Positions 1 through 8,742 are shown, counted from the stretch's first letter. The stretch is 64,000 nucleotides of DNA from Pseudomonas poae (GCF_001439785.1 NZ_JYLI01000013.1:62001-126000); one strand, 5' to 3'. Numbers and translations are program-made. Notes: generated from the sequence alone by a model not told the origin.

Positions 1-22
1 AGCGCGCCCCGGCTCCGGCGTG

Positions 23-751
23 TCAGACGAAGGTATCGTCGTCGCCAAAGGAAGAGGAGTCGTCGACATAATCGTTGTCGGCGAAGCTGTCCGCGTTGTT
101 GCCACCCCAGCTGTCATTGCCGGCGAATTTCTGGTCGTCGTTGCCCCAGTTGCCTTGATCGCTGGCCGGCGCCGGTTGTTCGATGATTTCCTCCACCACC
201 TGCGGCTGCTGGTTGTGGTGGAACAGGCTGCTGATGCCTTCGGCCATCAATACACCACCGGCCACGCCAGCGGCGGTTTTCATCGCGCCGCCCAGAAAAC
301 CGCTGCCCACGGGCGCGGCAGCCGCCGCCTGGGGCGGTTGCTGGTAGTTCTGCTGTGGCGCAGGTTGGCCGAACGCAGGCCGCGCCGGTTCACGCCAGCC
401 ACCGCCGGTGCTGGACGGCGCAGGCTGGGTATCCCGCAAGCTGCCGCCAAAGATGCTCGACAGGAAACCGCCGCCGCTCGCCGGCGCCGGTTGCGCGGAT
501 TTGGCCCGCTGCAACTCGTCCTGCAGTTGCTGGATCTGCTGCGCCTGCTGCTTGTTCTGCGCATCCAGGCTTTTCAGCGCCTGCTCCTGCACCAGGATCG
601 ACTGGGTCATGTAGTACCCGGCGGCCGGTTGGCGAGTCATGTGCTCCTTGATCCGCGCTTCGGCCTGGGCGTCGCGGGGGGCTGAGTCCGTTTCGGCTTG
701 TTGCAACCGTGAAAACAGTCCATCGATCAGGGTTTGCTCTTCGCTGTTCAT
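23..751 (-). CDS. DUF2076 family protein
   Basis: This 242-residue protein is recognised as DUF2076 from its N-terminus (MNSEEQTLIDGLFSRLQQAE) and the helical stretch that follows, in which YYMTQSILVQEQAL and a Gln-rich coiled coil (residues about 55-85) stand out. A Pro/Ala/Gly-rich linker follows, then a short hydrophobic Gly/Ala segment (GFLGGAMKTAAGVAGGVLMAEG) around residues 150-170 that could touch a membrane. The tail is rich in Asp, Asn, Gly and Ser and ends in a run of acidic residues. The family's role is not settled and I do not assign one. The gene stands alone on the minus strand, divergent from the next gene. The family call is fairly sure. Confidence 0.85.
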   Translation of the reverse strand: MNSEEQTLIDGLFSRLQQAETDSAPRDAQAEARIKEHMTRQPAAGYYMTQSILVQEQALKSLDAQNKQQAQQIQQLQDELQRAKSAQPAPASGGGFLSSIFGGSLRDTQPAPSSTGGGWREPARPAFGQPAPQQNYQQPPQAAAAAPVGSGFLGGAMKTAAGVAGGVLMAEGISSLFHHNQQPQVVEEIIEQPAPASDQGNWGNDDQKFAGNDSWGGNNADSFADNDYVDDSSSFGDDDTFV

Positions 752-931
752 GGCGACCTCGTTAGATTGCCGGTAGAAATCAGGGTCCTGCCTGTGATCA
801 GGCCAGGTGCGTGCTAGTTATGGGGGTGTTACGAGTTGTTTCAATGGTCTTTACGCAAGGTTTACGTTTGCGTCGCTGCGAGTCTGATCGGTTAAAGTGT
901 TGCCTTTATTTACAGGCCTGCGATAACCCTG

Positions 932-1591
932 ATGAATCCGTTAGACGTACTGCGCGACTCTTTCCGCTTTACCCGGCATAACCTCGGCGCCATCGTGCAA
1001 TTGTGTTTGCCGTTGGTGATCCTCGAAGCCTTGCTGCAACAGATACTCGACCACACGCTGGGCGCGGATGCGTTTGCCGGTTACAGCGTGGTGGTGGGTT
1101 TATTGGTGTACCCGCTGTACACCGGGGCGCTGATCCTGTTTCTCGACGCCCGCACCCGTGGCGAGTCGCCGCGCACCCGCGATGTGTGGGCCATGGCCCT
1201 GGCCTTGTGGCCGCGCTTCGCCCTGCTGACTGCCATGAGCACGCTGCTGATACTGGCGGGGCTGTCGTTGTATTTCCTGCCGGGGCTGTGGCTGATGGTG
1301 GTGCTGGCATTCGCCGAATACCTGCTGGTGTTGCGCGGGATGTCGGCACTGGAGGCGATGAAGGAGAGCCTGCGCCTGACTCGTGGGCATTTCTGGCGGA
1401 TCCTGGTGTGCCTGCTGTGCGTGATGACGCCGCTGTGGCTGCTCAAGGGCGCAAGCGTGGCGGCCTACCCTGAGCCGGCGCCACTGCTGGGGCTGTTGAT
1501 GGACAGCGCGCATAGCTTTCTGCAGCTGTTTACCAGTGTGGTGCTGTTCCGTTTATTCATGTTGATCGGTGGCGATGCCGACGCGCGGTGA
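932..1591 (+). CDS. YciC-like integral membrane protein
   Basis: This 219-residue polytopic membrane protein has a short amphipathic N-terminus (MNPLDVLRDSFRFTRHNLG) and about five or six hydrophobic segments, with charged loops such as LDARTRGESPRTRDVW. The layout fits the YciC/UPF0259 family of inner-membrane proteins, in which a predicted cytoplasmic helix RxSFRFTRxN precedes the first membrane span and a second MKESLRLTRGHFW motif lies near residue 145. The function of this family is unknown. It is followed after 40 bases by the exonuclease-family gene on the same strand and may be co-transcribed with it. Confidence 0.75.
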   Translation: MNPLDVLRDSFRFTRHNLGAIVQLCLPLVILEALLQQILDHTLGADAFAGYSVVVGLLVYPLYTGALILFLDARTRGESPRTRDVWAMALALWPRFALLTAMSTLLILAGLSLYFLPGLWLMVVLAFAEYLLVLRGMSALEAMKESLRLTRGHFWRILVCLLCVMTPLWLLKGASVAAYPEPAPLLGLLMDSAHSFLQLFTSVVLFRLFMLIGGDADAR

Positions 1592-1631
1592 TATGCTCAC
1601 GGCCACTTCTGAAACGCCATAAGCCGAGCCG

Positions 1632-2720
1632 ATGACCCGTTTATTGCGCATCACCCTGCTGGGCCTGCTGATCGTTGCCGGCCTGCTCACCGCCCTGATC
1701 TACCACCTCACTTGGCGCCCTGCCGCCAGGCAGACCCTGCCCGTCAGTTGCGTCGCGCCCCGTGCGCCGACCCTGCTGCCTGGGCAGGCGCTCAAGGTGA
1801 TGACCTGGAACGTGCAATACCTGGCCGGCAAGAACTACGTGTTCTGGTACGACCGCAGCGACGGCAACGGCCCGGACGAGCGCCCCACCGTCGAAGACAT
1901 GGCCTTCAGCCTCGACGAAGTGGCACGGGTCATCCGCGACGAACAACCCGACCTTCTGCTGTTGCAGGAAATCGACGAAAACGCCAAGCCCTCCCATTAC
2001 CAGGACCAACTGGCCCTGCTACAGGAACGTCTGGCCGATCTCTACCCCTGCAGCGCCCAGGCCTTCGACTGGAAGGCCGACTTCGTCCCCAGCCTGCACG
2101 TCTTTGGCAGCGTTGGCCGCAAGCTCGCCACCCTCAGCCGCTACCAGATCGAACACGCCGAACGTCTGCAGCTGCCCACCTCGGACGCCAACTTCATCAG
2201 CCGCCAGTTCCAGCCCAGGCCCGCCTTGCTGCTAACCTACCTGCCCCTGAGCGACGGCGGCCAACTGGCGGTGCTCAACACCCGTCTGGACGGCGATACA
2301 CCCGGGCACAGTGCGGTGCAGGCGCAGGCCAAGGCCACCGTGAAGTTGCTGGATAAATTCGAAGGCCGGGGCACACCCTGGTTGATCGGCGGGGATTTCA
2401 ACCTGTTGCCGCTGGGGCAATACCTGCGTCTGGACGCGGGCAAACGCGGGCAGTATTCGCCAGACAGCGAGCTGCATCTGCTGTGGGACAAATACCCGAT
2501 GATCCCGAGCAACAGCGAATCCAGCGGCATCGACCGTGAAAAATGGCTGACGCACTTCCCCAACGACCCAGGCATCGACGGCCCGGACCGTACACTCGAT
2601 TACCTGTTTTACAGCCCACGAATCAAGCGAGTGGAGGCGAAGGTACGACAGGCGGATACGTTGCGTATCTCCAATCATTTACCGGTGATTGCCCGCTTTC
2701 TACTGCCCGCCTCGCCATAA
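1632..2720 (+). CDS. endonuclease/exonuclease/phosphatase family protein
   Basis: This 362-residue protein belongs to the DNase I-like (EEP) phosphoesterase superfamily. The family's metal and catalytic motifs are visible in order: VMTWNVQYL near residue 57, LLLQEIDEN near 110, LNTRLDGDTPGHS near 215, GGDFNLLP near 248, and the C-terminal LDYLFYS...SNHLPVIARF, which holds the catalytic Asp and His. An N-terminal hydrophobic helix (residues 5-26) points to membrane anchoring or export, so it probably acts outside the cytoplasm. The substrate (nucleic acid, phospholipid or inositol phosphate) cannot be told from sequence. A REP hairpin with a T-run lies just after the stop and probably ends the transcript. 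Confidence 0.88.
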   Translation: MTRLLRITLLGLLIVAGLLTALIYHLTWRPAARQTLPVSCVAPRAPTLLPGQALKVMTWNVQYLAGKNYVFWYDRSDGNGPDERPTVEDMAFSLDEVARVIRDEQPDLLLLQEIDENAKPSHYQDQLALLQERLADLYPCSAQAFDWKADFVPSLHVFGSVGRKLATLSRYQIEHAERLQLPTSDANFISRQFQPRPALLLTYLPLSDGGQLAVLNTRLDGDTPGHSAVQAQAKATVKLLDKFEGRGTPWLIGGDFNLLPLGQYLRLDAGKRGQYSPDSELHLLWDKYPMIPSNSESSGIDREKWLTHFPNDPGIDGPDRTLDYLFYSPRIKRVEAKVRQADTLRISNHLPVIARFLLPASP

Positions 2721-2737
2721 CAAACCCAACAAAACCC

Positions 2738-2774
2738 AATGTGGGAGGGAGCAAGCCCCCTCCCACATTTTTTT
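2738..2774 (+). terminator. REP palindrome followed by T-run, likely intrinsic terminator
   Basis: Bases 2738-2749 pair perfectly with 2758-2769 (12 bp, 8-base loop), and the stem is followed by T to position 2774. The arms carry the GTGGGAGGG/CCCTCCCAC core of the local REP family. It lies between two convergent genes: it should end the upstream exonuclease-family transcript and, being nearly symmetric, may also act on the minus strand. Confidence 0.7.
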
Positions 2775-2785
2775 GATCCTCAGCG

Positions 2786-5296
2786 TTAAGGCTTGCGAGG
2801 CTTGATGCGGGCCGTAGCCTCAGCCACCAACGGATCATCCGGCCAATAATGCTTCGGATACCGCCCCTTCAAATCCTTCTTCACCTCGGCGTACGTACTG
2901 CGCCAGAAGTTTGCCAGGTCCTGGGTCACCTGCACCGGACGCCGCGCGGGGGACAGCAGATGCAGCTTGACCGCTTGGCGCCCGCCGGCAATGCGCGGTG
3001 TGTCCGCCAACCCGAACAACTCCTGTAAGCGCACCGCCAGAATCGGCGGCTGTTCGCTGTAGTCCAGGCGCACCGACGACCCCGAGGGCACCTTTACATG
3101 CTGCGGCGCCAGCTCGTCCAGGCGTTGCGGCAGCGGCCAGGGCAACAGGTTGTGCAGGTAGCTGGAGATGTCCAGATGGGCGAAATGGCTCAGCCGCGAG
3201 ACTTTGCCCAGGTAGGGCATCAGCCAGTGTTCCAGGCTGGCGAGCAAGGCCTTGTCGCTGATGTCCGGCCATTCGCTGGGCGCTCCCTTGTCCAGCTCGC
3301 GCAGCAGCATGACGCGGGCCTGCCACTGGCGCAGCTCCGGGGTAAAGGGCAACAACTCCAGGCCTTTGCGCCGCACCAGATTGACCAGCGCCTGGCTGCG
3401 CGCGCCTTCATCCAGGCCGGTGAGCGGCTCGCGGCTGAGTACCAGCTCGCCGACCTTGCGCTGGCGTTCGGCGCGCAGCACGCCTTCGCGTTCGTCCCAG
3501 TCCAGTTGATCGACCGTGCGCACCTGCTCGGCGAGCACCGTGTCGAACAGCGCCGGATCGAAGTCCGCCGCCAGGTAGATGCGTTCCTCACGCTGGCCCT
3601 GACGGCTGCCCAGGTCGGCGATCACCAGCCAGGGCTGTTTCATCAGGCTGTCGGCCTCGGCGAACAGCGCAGCACGGCCATTGGCCAGGCGGTATTCGGC
3701 GCCACCGGCACGGCGTTGCTGGGCGACACGGTCCGGGTAGGCCAGCGCCAGCAAGGCGCCGAGCCAGCGCGGATGGTCGGGATCGGCCACGGCGTGGGTC
3801 GCCTTGCCCCTTAAGTAGCCACGATACTGCCGCGCCAGTTGCCGGGCCCGTTGCACGCCGCCCTGGGTGCCACGGGCGCGTTCTTCGCCAGACAGCAGCG
3901 CCAGGCGGCTGTGCAGGTCCGCACCGGCGCCGCGCAGGATATCGCGCTCGCCCAGCAGCGCGGCGACATGGCAGGCGGTATCCGCCAGCCCCAGGTCCTG
4001 CCCGCGCAACAGCAGGTGGGCGATGCGCGGATGAGCCGGCAACTCAGCCATTTTCTGGCCATGGGCGGTCAATTTATCTTCATTCAAAGCACCCAGGCGC
4101 ACCAGCAGGTCCTGGGCCTGGGCATACGCAGCGCTTGGCGGCACGTCCAGCCATACCAACTGCGCAGGCGTCACGCCCCAGCGCGCCAGTTGCAAGGCCA
4201 GGCCGGCAAGGTCGGCGGCGAGAATTTCCGCGCTGCCATAGGCTGCCAGGCCTTCGTGCTGATCCTCGGACCAAAGCCGGTAACACACGCCAGGTTCGAG
4301 GCGCCCTGCCCGGCCAGCGCGCTGGGTGGCACTGGCACGGGAGATGCGCTGGGTATCGAGGCGGGTCATGCCGCTGCCGGGGTCGAAACGCGGCACCCGC
4401 GCCAGCCCGGCGTCGATCACCACGCGTACGCCATTGATGGTCAGGCTGGTCTCGGCGATGTTGGTGGCGAGCACCACTTTGCGCTTGCCGGCGGGCGCCG
4501 GGTCGATGGCGGCGCGCTGGGCGTTGAGGTCCAGCTCGCCGTGCAGCGGGCACAGCAGGATATCGACGCGATCGCCCAGCGCGTCGGCCAGTTGCTGGTT
4601 CACGCGGCGAATCTCGGCCTGCCCCGGCAAGAACACCAACACGCTGCCGGTCTCGTCATGCACGGCGTCGAGGACGGTCTGCACCACACGCGGCTCAATG
4701 AATTCACCGGCCTGGTACGGCCGCCCCCAACGCATCCGCACCGGGAACATGCGCCCCTGGCTGCGCAGGATCGGTGCATCATCCAGCAGGCTGGCCAGGC
4801 GCTCGCCCTCGAGGGTGGCGGACATCAGCAGGATTTTCAGCGTCTGCTCGTCGCGAAACAGCTCACGCCCGTTGAGGCTCAGGGCCAGGGCCAGGTCGGC
4901 GTCCAGGCTGCGTTCGTGGAATTCATCGAAAATCAGCAGCCCCACGCCCTCCAGCGCCGGGTCGTCCTGCAAGCGCCGCGTGAGGATGCCTTCGGTAACC
5001 ACTTCGATGCGTGTGTTGGGGCCGACCTTGCTGTCGAGGCGGATGCGGTAACCGACCGTTTCGCCGACCTTTTCACCCAACTCGCTGGCCAGGCGTTCGG
5101 CCGCCGCACGGGCGGCGAGGCGCCGGGGCTCGAGCATCAGGATGGTTTGCCCGGCCAGCCAGGGTTCGTTCAACAAGGCCAGCGGCACGCGGGTGGTTTT
5201 ACCGGCGCCGGGCGGCGCTTCCAGCACGGCTTCATGGCGAATCGCCAAGGCGTCACGCAGGGCGGGTAAAACATCATCGATGGGCAACGAATTCAT
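2786..5296 (-). CDS. hrpB: ATP-dependent helicase HrpB
   Basis: This is an 836-residue DEAH-type superfamily 2 helicase. Visible motifs are Walker A (APPGAGKTTRVPLALL), the Walker B box as DEFH in LLIFDEFHERSLDADLAL, motif III SATLEG, and the motif V-VI region with ATNIAETSLTINGVRVVIDAG and QRAGRAGR. The C-terminal half carries the HrpB-specific region. I chose the ATG at 5296 (MNSLPIDDVLPALRDAL) over the longer frame because a GGAG box precedes it and the extra 24 residues look non-coding. HrpB's RNA substrate and cellular role are poorly defined. The gene is convergent with the upstream exonuclease-family gene. Confidence 0.95.
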   Translation of the reverse strand: MNSLPIDDVLPALRDALAIRHEAVLEAPPGAGKTTRVPLALLNEPWLAGQTILMLEPRRLAARAAAERLASELGEKVGETVGYRIRLDSKVGPNTRIEVVTEGILTRRLQDDPALEGVGLLIFDEFHERSLDADLALALSLNGRELFRDEQTLKILLMSATLEGERLASLLDDAPILRSQGRMFPVRMRWGRPYQAGEFIEPRVVQTVLDAVHDETGSVLVFLPGQAEIRRVNQQLADALGDRVDILLCPLHGELDLNAQRAAIDPAPAGKRKVVLATNIAETSLTINGVRVVIDAGLARVPRFDPGSGMTRLDTQRISRASATQRAGRAGRLEPGVCYRLWSEDQHEGLAAYGSAEILAADLAGLALQLARWGVTPAQLVWLDVPPSAAYAQAQDLLVRLGALNEDKLTAHGQKMAELPAHPRIAHLLLRGQDLGLADTACHVAALLGERDILRGAGADLHSRLALLSGEERARGTQGGVQRARQLARQYRGYLRGKATHAVADPDHPRWLGALLALAYPDRVAQQRRAGGAEYRLANGRAALFAEADSLMKQPWLVIADLGSRQGQREERIYLAADFDPALFDTVLAEQVRTVDQLDWDEREGVLRAERQRKVGELVLSREPLTGLDEGARSQALVNLVRRKGLELLPFTPELRQWQARVMLLRELDKGAPSEWPDISDKALLASLEHWLMPYLGKVSRLSHFAHLDISSYLHNLLPWPLPQRLDELAPQHVKVPSGSSVRLDYSEQPPILAVRLQELFGLADTPRIAGGRQAVKLHLLSPARRPVQVTQDLANFWRSTYAEVKKDLKGRYPKHYWPDDPLVAEATARIKPRKP

Positions 5297-5395
5297 ACTG
5301 GCTCCAAAGCAGAGCGGCGAGTATAACGGCGAACGGCCCACTGCCGACGCGGGTCTGAGAAACGCCACTGGCCTTGCCTGGGAACACGGTCAAAG

Positions 5396-5423
5396 GTGGG
5401 AGCTGGCTTGCCTGCTCCCACAT
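5396..5423. repeat. REP palindrome, GTGGGAGCTGGCTTGC class
   Basis: The arms GTGGGAGC (5396-5403) and GCTCCCAC (5414-5421) enclose the GGCTTGCCT core. It is a single element in the gap between hrpB and the divergent lipoprotein gene. The same core recurs at several other places in the window. Confidence 0.8.
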
Positions 5424-5487
5424 TGGTCGGCGTCGTTCAACAGAATGGGCTTAAAGTCACTTTCAAATGTGTTGAGGAGATTTTTCC

Positions 5488-5907
5488 ATGCGTATTGCTT
5501 CCCGTGTCATCGGCGGTGTTCTGGCCGTCACCCTGTTGAGCCAACTCACCGCCTGCGGGTCGATCATTTACCCGGATCGCCGTGGTCAGCTCGACGGCAA
5601 GATCGACCCGACCATCGCCGTGCTCGATGCCATCGGTCTGTTGTTCTATGTGATCCCCGGCCTGATCGCCTTTGGCGTCGACTTCGCCACCGGCGCGATT
5701 TACTTCGAACCAGGCAAGACCGCCCAGGTCGACCCGCAGAAACTCCACGAAGCCATAGGGGCCGATGGCAAGGTCGACAACCTCAAGCTGCAATCGATCA
5801 TTGAGAAGGAAACCGGCCGCAACCTGCCGCTGGATGACCCGCGCCTGATCCAGTTCAAGGGCAGCGTGCAGCAACTGGCCTCCCTGGGCCTGCAACCTGC
5901 CGCCTGA
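5488..5907 (+). CDS. small conserved lipoprotein
   Basis: This 139-residue protein has a lipoprotein signal peptide: positively charged MRIASR, a hydrophobic core, and a lipobox ending LTAC with the acylated Cys at residue 23. A central hydrophobic stretch (LDAIGLLFYVIPGLIAFGVDFATGAIYF, residues about 46-74) resembles the short membrane-touching segment of YceK/YidQ-type lipoproteins. The C-terminal 60 residues are soluble. Such proteins are sometimes mislabelled as polyribonucleotide nucleotidyltransferase, which nothing here supports. A TTGAGGAG ribosome-binding site precedes the ATG. It ends 9 bases before fieF and is probably co-transcribed with it. Function unknown. Confidence 0.8.
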   Translation: MRIASRVIGGVLAVTLLSQLTACGSIIYPDRRGQLDGKIDPTIAVLDAIGLLFYVIPGLIAFGVDFATGAIYFEPGKTAQVDPQKLHEAIGADGKVDNLKLQSIIEKETGRNLPLDDPRLIQFKGSVQQLASLGLQPAA

Positions 5908-5916
5908 GGATCGCCC

Positions 5917-6810
5917 ATGACCAGCAGTCCCGAACACGCCAGGCTCCTGCGCCTGGCCACTCGCGCCTCGGTGGCGGTGGCCTGTGCGCTGATCGTCACC
6001 AAGGCCATCGCCTGGTGGTTCAGCGGTTCGGTGAGCATGCTCGCCGGGTTGACCGATTCGCTGCTCGACGGTGTGACGTCGCTGCTCAATTTGCTGGCGG
6101 TGCATTACGCCCTGCGCCCGGCCGATGACGACCACCGTTATGGCCATGGCAAGGCGGAATCCCTGTCGGGCATGGCTCAGGCGCTGTTTATCGCAGGCAG
6201 TGCGGTGTTGATCGCGTTCCAGGCCTACCACCGCCTGCAGCACCCGGAACCGGTCGGCGCGCCCTGGCTGAGCATCGGCGTGATCGTGTTTTCCCTGGTG
6301 CTGACCGTGGCGTTGCTGATGCTGCAACACCGGGTGGTCCGCGAAACCGGCTCCAACGCGGTGCGCGCCGATTCACTGCATTACCGCTCCGACCTGATGC
6401 TCAACGGCAGCATTCTGGTGGCGCTGGTGCTGGCAGGCATGGGCTTGCATCAGGTGGATGCGTGGTTCGGTCTGGGCATCGCGGCTTATATCCTGTGGAG
6501 TGCCATTCAGATCGCGCGGGAAAGCTTCGCGGTGCTGATGGATGAGGAACTGCCCACCGACGTCAGCCAGCACATGCTCGAGCTGGCTCGTGGCGTGCCG
6601 GGAGTGCTGGGGGCACATGATTTGCGCACGCGGGTGTCGGGTAACCACTGGTTTGTGCAACTGCACCTGGAGTTGCCGGGGGAGCTGACCCTGTCAGTGG
6701 CCCATGGCATCAGCGATCAGGCCGCCGATGCCATTCACCAGGCCTACCCACGCGCCGAAGTGCTGGTGCACGCCGACCCGCAGGAAGTGGTCACCGGCGC
6801 CAAGGCCTAG
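5917..6810 (+). CDS. fieF: cation diffusion facilitator, FieF-like
   Basis: This 297-residue inner-membrane metal/proton antiporter belongs to the CDF family. Six membrane spans are visible. The family's metal-site signature is seen in span 2 (SMLAGLTDSLLDGVTSLLN), with the DDDHRYGHGKAESLSG loop between spans 2 and 3 and HYRSDLMLNGSI in span 5. The C-terminal 85 residues form the cytoplasmic dimerisation domain with conserved His and Asp residues (LGAHDLRTRVSG, HADP). Family members export Fe(II), Zn(II) or Cd(II) from the cytoplasm; the exact metal cannot be told here. Its stop is 3 bases inside the end of the convergent DUF6515 gene. Confidence 0.92.
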   Translation: MTSSPEHARLLRLATRASVAVACALIVTKAIAWWFSGSVSMLAGLTDSLLDGVTSLLNLLAVHYALRPADDDHRYGHGKAESLSGMAQALFIAGSAVLIAFQAYHRLQHPEPVGAPWLSIGVIVFSLVLTVALLMLQHRVVRETGSNAVRADSLHYRSDLMLNGSILVALVLAGMGLHQVDAWFGLGIAAYILWSAIQIARESFAVLMDEELPTDVSQHMLELARGVPGVLGAHDLRTRVSGNHWFVQLHLELPGELTLSVAHGISDQAADAIHQAYPRAEVLVHADPQEVVTGAKA

Positions 6811-7817
6811 TACCGCACCTGATAGCCGCGACTGCTCAAGCAGTTGCCCTGGGCCTGACGGTAGGCTTGTACCACCGCAGGGTCCGGGGCGTAGGTGACG
6901 GTGCGCGGGTCAAAGCCGCTCTGCTGCACCGCCCAGCGATAGCAGTCGTAGCCGTCCTGTTGCACCTGAGCCGGTGACTGGCCGTTGGCCGGGTAGGCCA
7001 CCACGTCATAGCCCTCGCCCTGAGGCGGCGGCGGCGGTGGGGGCGCCTCTGCCGGCGGTTGCACCACCACGTATTGCCGGGTGCTTTCCTCGTAGGCGTA
7101 ATAAGCGCCGGCGGCAAGAAACAACAGCGAACCGCCTACCCGCACTTCGCGCGCGTAGTCCGGCAAATATTGCACACGGATGCCGTAAGGCGGCGTCACC
7201 ACCACATAGCGCGGGCCCTGGGGGCGATACCAGTAGCCGCCGGAGAAGAAATAATCCTGGCCGCGGTAAGGCACACGGTAATTGCGGTCGGGGAAACGGT
7301 CGATAACGTAACCCGGACGATGTTGCGGGCCCGGGCCCCAGCCGTTGCCGTGGCCGTCAGGGCGGCCTGGCCAGCGATTGTCGTCGGGACGGCCGTTGAA
7401 GCCGGGACGCGAGCCGGGGCCGCCGGCCTCCCAATGCCGGTTGTCGTCATTGCGCCGGGGGATGTCACGGTAGTAGCCCTGGCGCGGTTCCTCGGTCTGG
7501 CGCACGGTATCCGGGCGTCCCTGAATCGGCAGCTGGGTGGACGGCGGCGCAGGCCGACCCGGCTCGTTGCCCGGCGCACGCCCCTGCCATTGGCCGCCAC
7601 CGTTCGGGCCGCCGCGCTCGATGCGCTGATTTTCCGGGCGCGGCTGATTGTTCTCCGGCCGCCCGCCGCCTTGTGGCCCGCGCTCATGCTGCCCGCCGCC
7701 CTGAGGCCTTGGCCCGGGACCAGGCCCCGGCGCGCCATCGCGCTCATCGGCCAGCACCTGCGCGCCGACGCTTGCCACCAGCAAACCAACACCTGCCATA
7801 CGCCAGATGCGCTTCAT
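6807..7817 (-). CDS. exported DUF6515 family protein, Gly/Pro/Arg-rich
   Basis: This 336-residue protein has a signal peptide (MKRIWRMAGVGLLVASVGAQVLA). Residues about 25-180 are low-complexity and rich in Gly, Pro, Gln, Arg and Asn. A compact C-terminal domain then holds PQGPRYVVVTPPYGIRV, a hydrophobic stretch YLPDYAREVRVGGSLLFLAAGAYYAYEES (given as two motifs), and a paired-Cys tail (GYDCYRWAVQQSGFDP and NCLSSRGYQV) that could form a disulfide. I chose the ATG at 7817 because a GAGGAA box sits just upstream; a GTG at 7829 is less likely. The C-terminal motif matches DUF6515. Function unknown; a role in the envelope is inferred from export alone. Confidence 0.8.
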   Translation of the reverse strand: MKRIWRMAGVGLLVASVGAQVLADERDGAPGPGPGPRPQGGGQHERGPQGGGRPENNQPRPENQRIERGGPNGGGQWQGRAPGNEPGRPAPPSTQLPIQGRPDTVRQTEEPRQGYYRDIPRRNDDNRHWEAGGPGSRPGFNGRPDDNRWPGRPDGHGNGWGPGPQHRPGYVIDRFPDRNYRVPYRGQDYFFSGGYWYRPQGPRYVVVTPPYGIRVQYLPDYAREVRVGGSLLFLAAGAYYAYEESTRQYVVVQPPAEAPPPPPPPQGEGYDVVAYPANGQSPAQVQQDGYDCYRWAVQQSGFDPRTVTYAPDPAVVQAYRQAQGNCLSSRGYQVRY

Positions 7818-7924
7818 GCTATTCCTCACTGCGGATTAGGGCTTGAACATGAGACTGGGAAAGCCTCGCCCGGTTCTGGCACAGGTTATCAGTCACAAGA
7901 AGTTTCATCGCAGGTAAAAACCCA

Positions 7925-7965
7925 GACAAAAGAAAAGGGGCGACCCGTCGGCCACCCCTTGAGAA
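7925..7965 (-). terminator. intrinsic terminator on minus strand with no gene leading into it
   Basis: Read on the minus strand, AAGGGG (complement of 7955-7960) pairs with CCCCTT (complement of 7935-7940). The loop region can form extra GC pairs, and TTTTCTTTT follows. It lies upstream of the DUF6515 gene and downstream of a stretch with no credible reading frame, so it would end a non-coding transcript from the 7818-8244 gap. Confidence 0.6.
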
Positions 7966-8190
7966 TTTCGTCCTGGCGCAACGCTTTTGGCGTTGGCTCA
8001 CCTCACGCCGTCGTGTCGACAGTGTGCAGCCTGGAGGCCGGCTCAACCCTGCTGGGGTGGCGGCCGCGGCACGCCTGATTGGGCGAGCCGCTGTGGACTG
8101 TTGTCCAGGCGGTGATTCTGTTGATAACGATACCCGCCCAGGCCCGATGGATGATTGCGAAGATTGCGTCAATAAACAGTGCTTGCGCAA
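7925..8190 (-). ncRNA. candidate small RNA upstream of the DUF6515 gene
   Basis: The 427-base gap 7818-8244 between two divergent genes holds no plausible protein gene. On the minus strand it shows a hairpin (CAACGC at 7979-7984 pairing with GCGTTG at 7990-7995) just before the intrinsic terminator at 7925-7965. This arrangement is typical of a small RNA or of a separately terminated leader. The 5' end is not defined: no clear promoter was found, and 8190 is only an outer limit. It does not look like RsmY, RsmZ, 4.5S or 6S RNA as I remember them. This is an inference from structure only. Confidence 0.35.
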
Positions 8191-8244
8191 TTTTTAACCC
8201 TTCATGGATAATTCACCGCAATAGTTACGACAAAGGCTAACCCG

Positions 8245-8724
8245 ATGAGCAAGCTTGACCGATACGACCTGAGTATTCTGGCGGAATTGCAGCGCGATGC
8301 GAGGATCTCCAACCAGGAGCTGGCCGAGCGTATTGGCCTGTCGCCGTCGCCCTGCTCGCGCCGGGTCAAGCAACTGGAAGACGACGGCTATATCGCCCGC
8401 CAGGTCGCCCTGCTCGATCGCAAGATGCTCGGCTTGAGCCTGACCGCCTATGTATTGATCGGCATGGACAGGCACACCCCCGAGCGTTTCGAGAATTTTG
8501 AAGCCGCCATCCGCACCCTGCCCCAGGTGCTGGAATGCAGCCTGGTGACCGGGATGGATGCGGACTATCAGCTCAAAGTGGTGGTGCCGGACATGGATCA
8601 CTATCAAAAATTGCTGCTGGGCCATCTGACCCGCATCGAAGGCGTGACCAGCGTGCGCTCAAGCTTTGTACTCAACCAGGTGCTCAACAGCACCGAACTG
8701 CCGCTGACGCACCTGCGTACCTGA
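8245..8724 (+). CDS. Lrp/AsnC family transcriptional regulator
   Basis: This 159-residue regulator has the family's N-terminal winged helix-turn-helix (LDRYDLSILAELQRDARISN, then ELAERIGLSPSPCSRRVKQLE, residues 3-50). Its C-terminal RAM ligand-binding domain is seen from MLGLSLTAYVLIGMD to the end, with CSLVTGMDADYQLKVVV as the effector-pocket strand. Family members bind amino acids and regulate amino-acid metabolism. It stands alone, divergent from the minus-strand region with the candidate small RNA. The P. aeruginosa counterpart, by position, would be PA3965. Confidence 0.92.
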   Translation: MSKLDRYDLSILAELQRDARISNQELAERIGLSPSPCSRRVKQLEDDGYIARQVALLDRKMLGLSLTAYVLIGMDRHTPERFENFEAAIRTLPQVLECSLVTGMDADYQLKVVVPDMDHYQKLLLGHLTRIEGVTSVRSSFVLNQVLNSTELPLTHLRT

Positions 8725-8742
8725 GATCACAGAGGATCAAAG

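Noticed and set aside
3839..5269. 476-codon open frame on the plus strand across hrpB
   Set aside because: It is antisense to a well-supported helicase gene, has no recognised motif and is rich in residues expected from reading high-GC3 genes on the opposite strand.
7818..8244. 123-codon minus-strand frame in the gap
   Set aside because: It runs through the intrinsic terminator, has no motif and poor codon pattern, so a non-coding role fits better.
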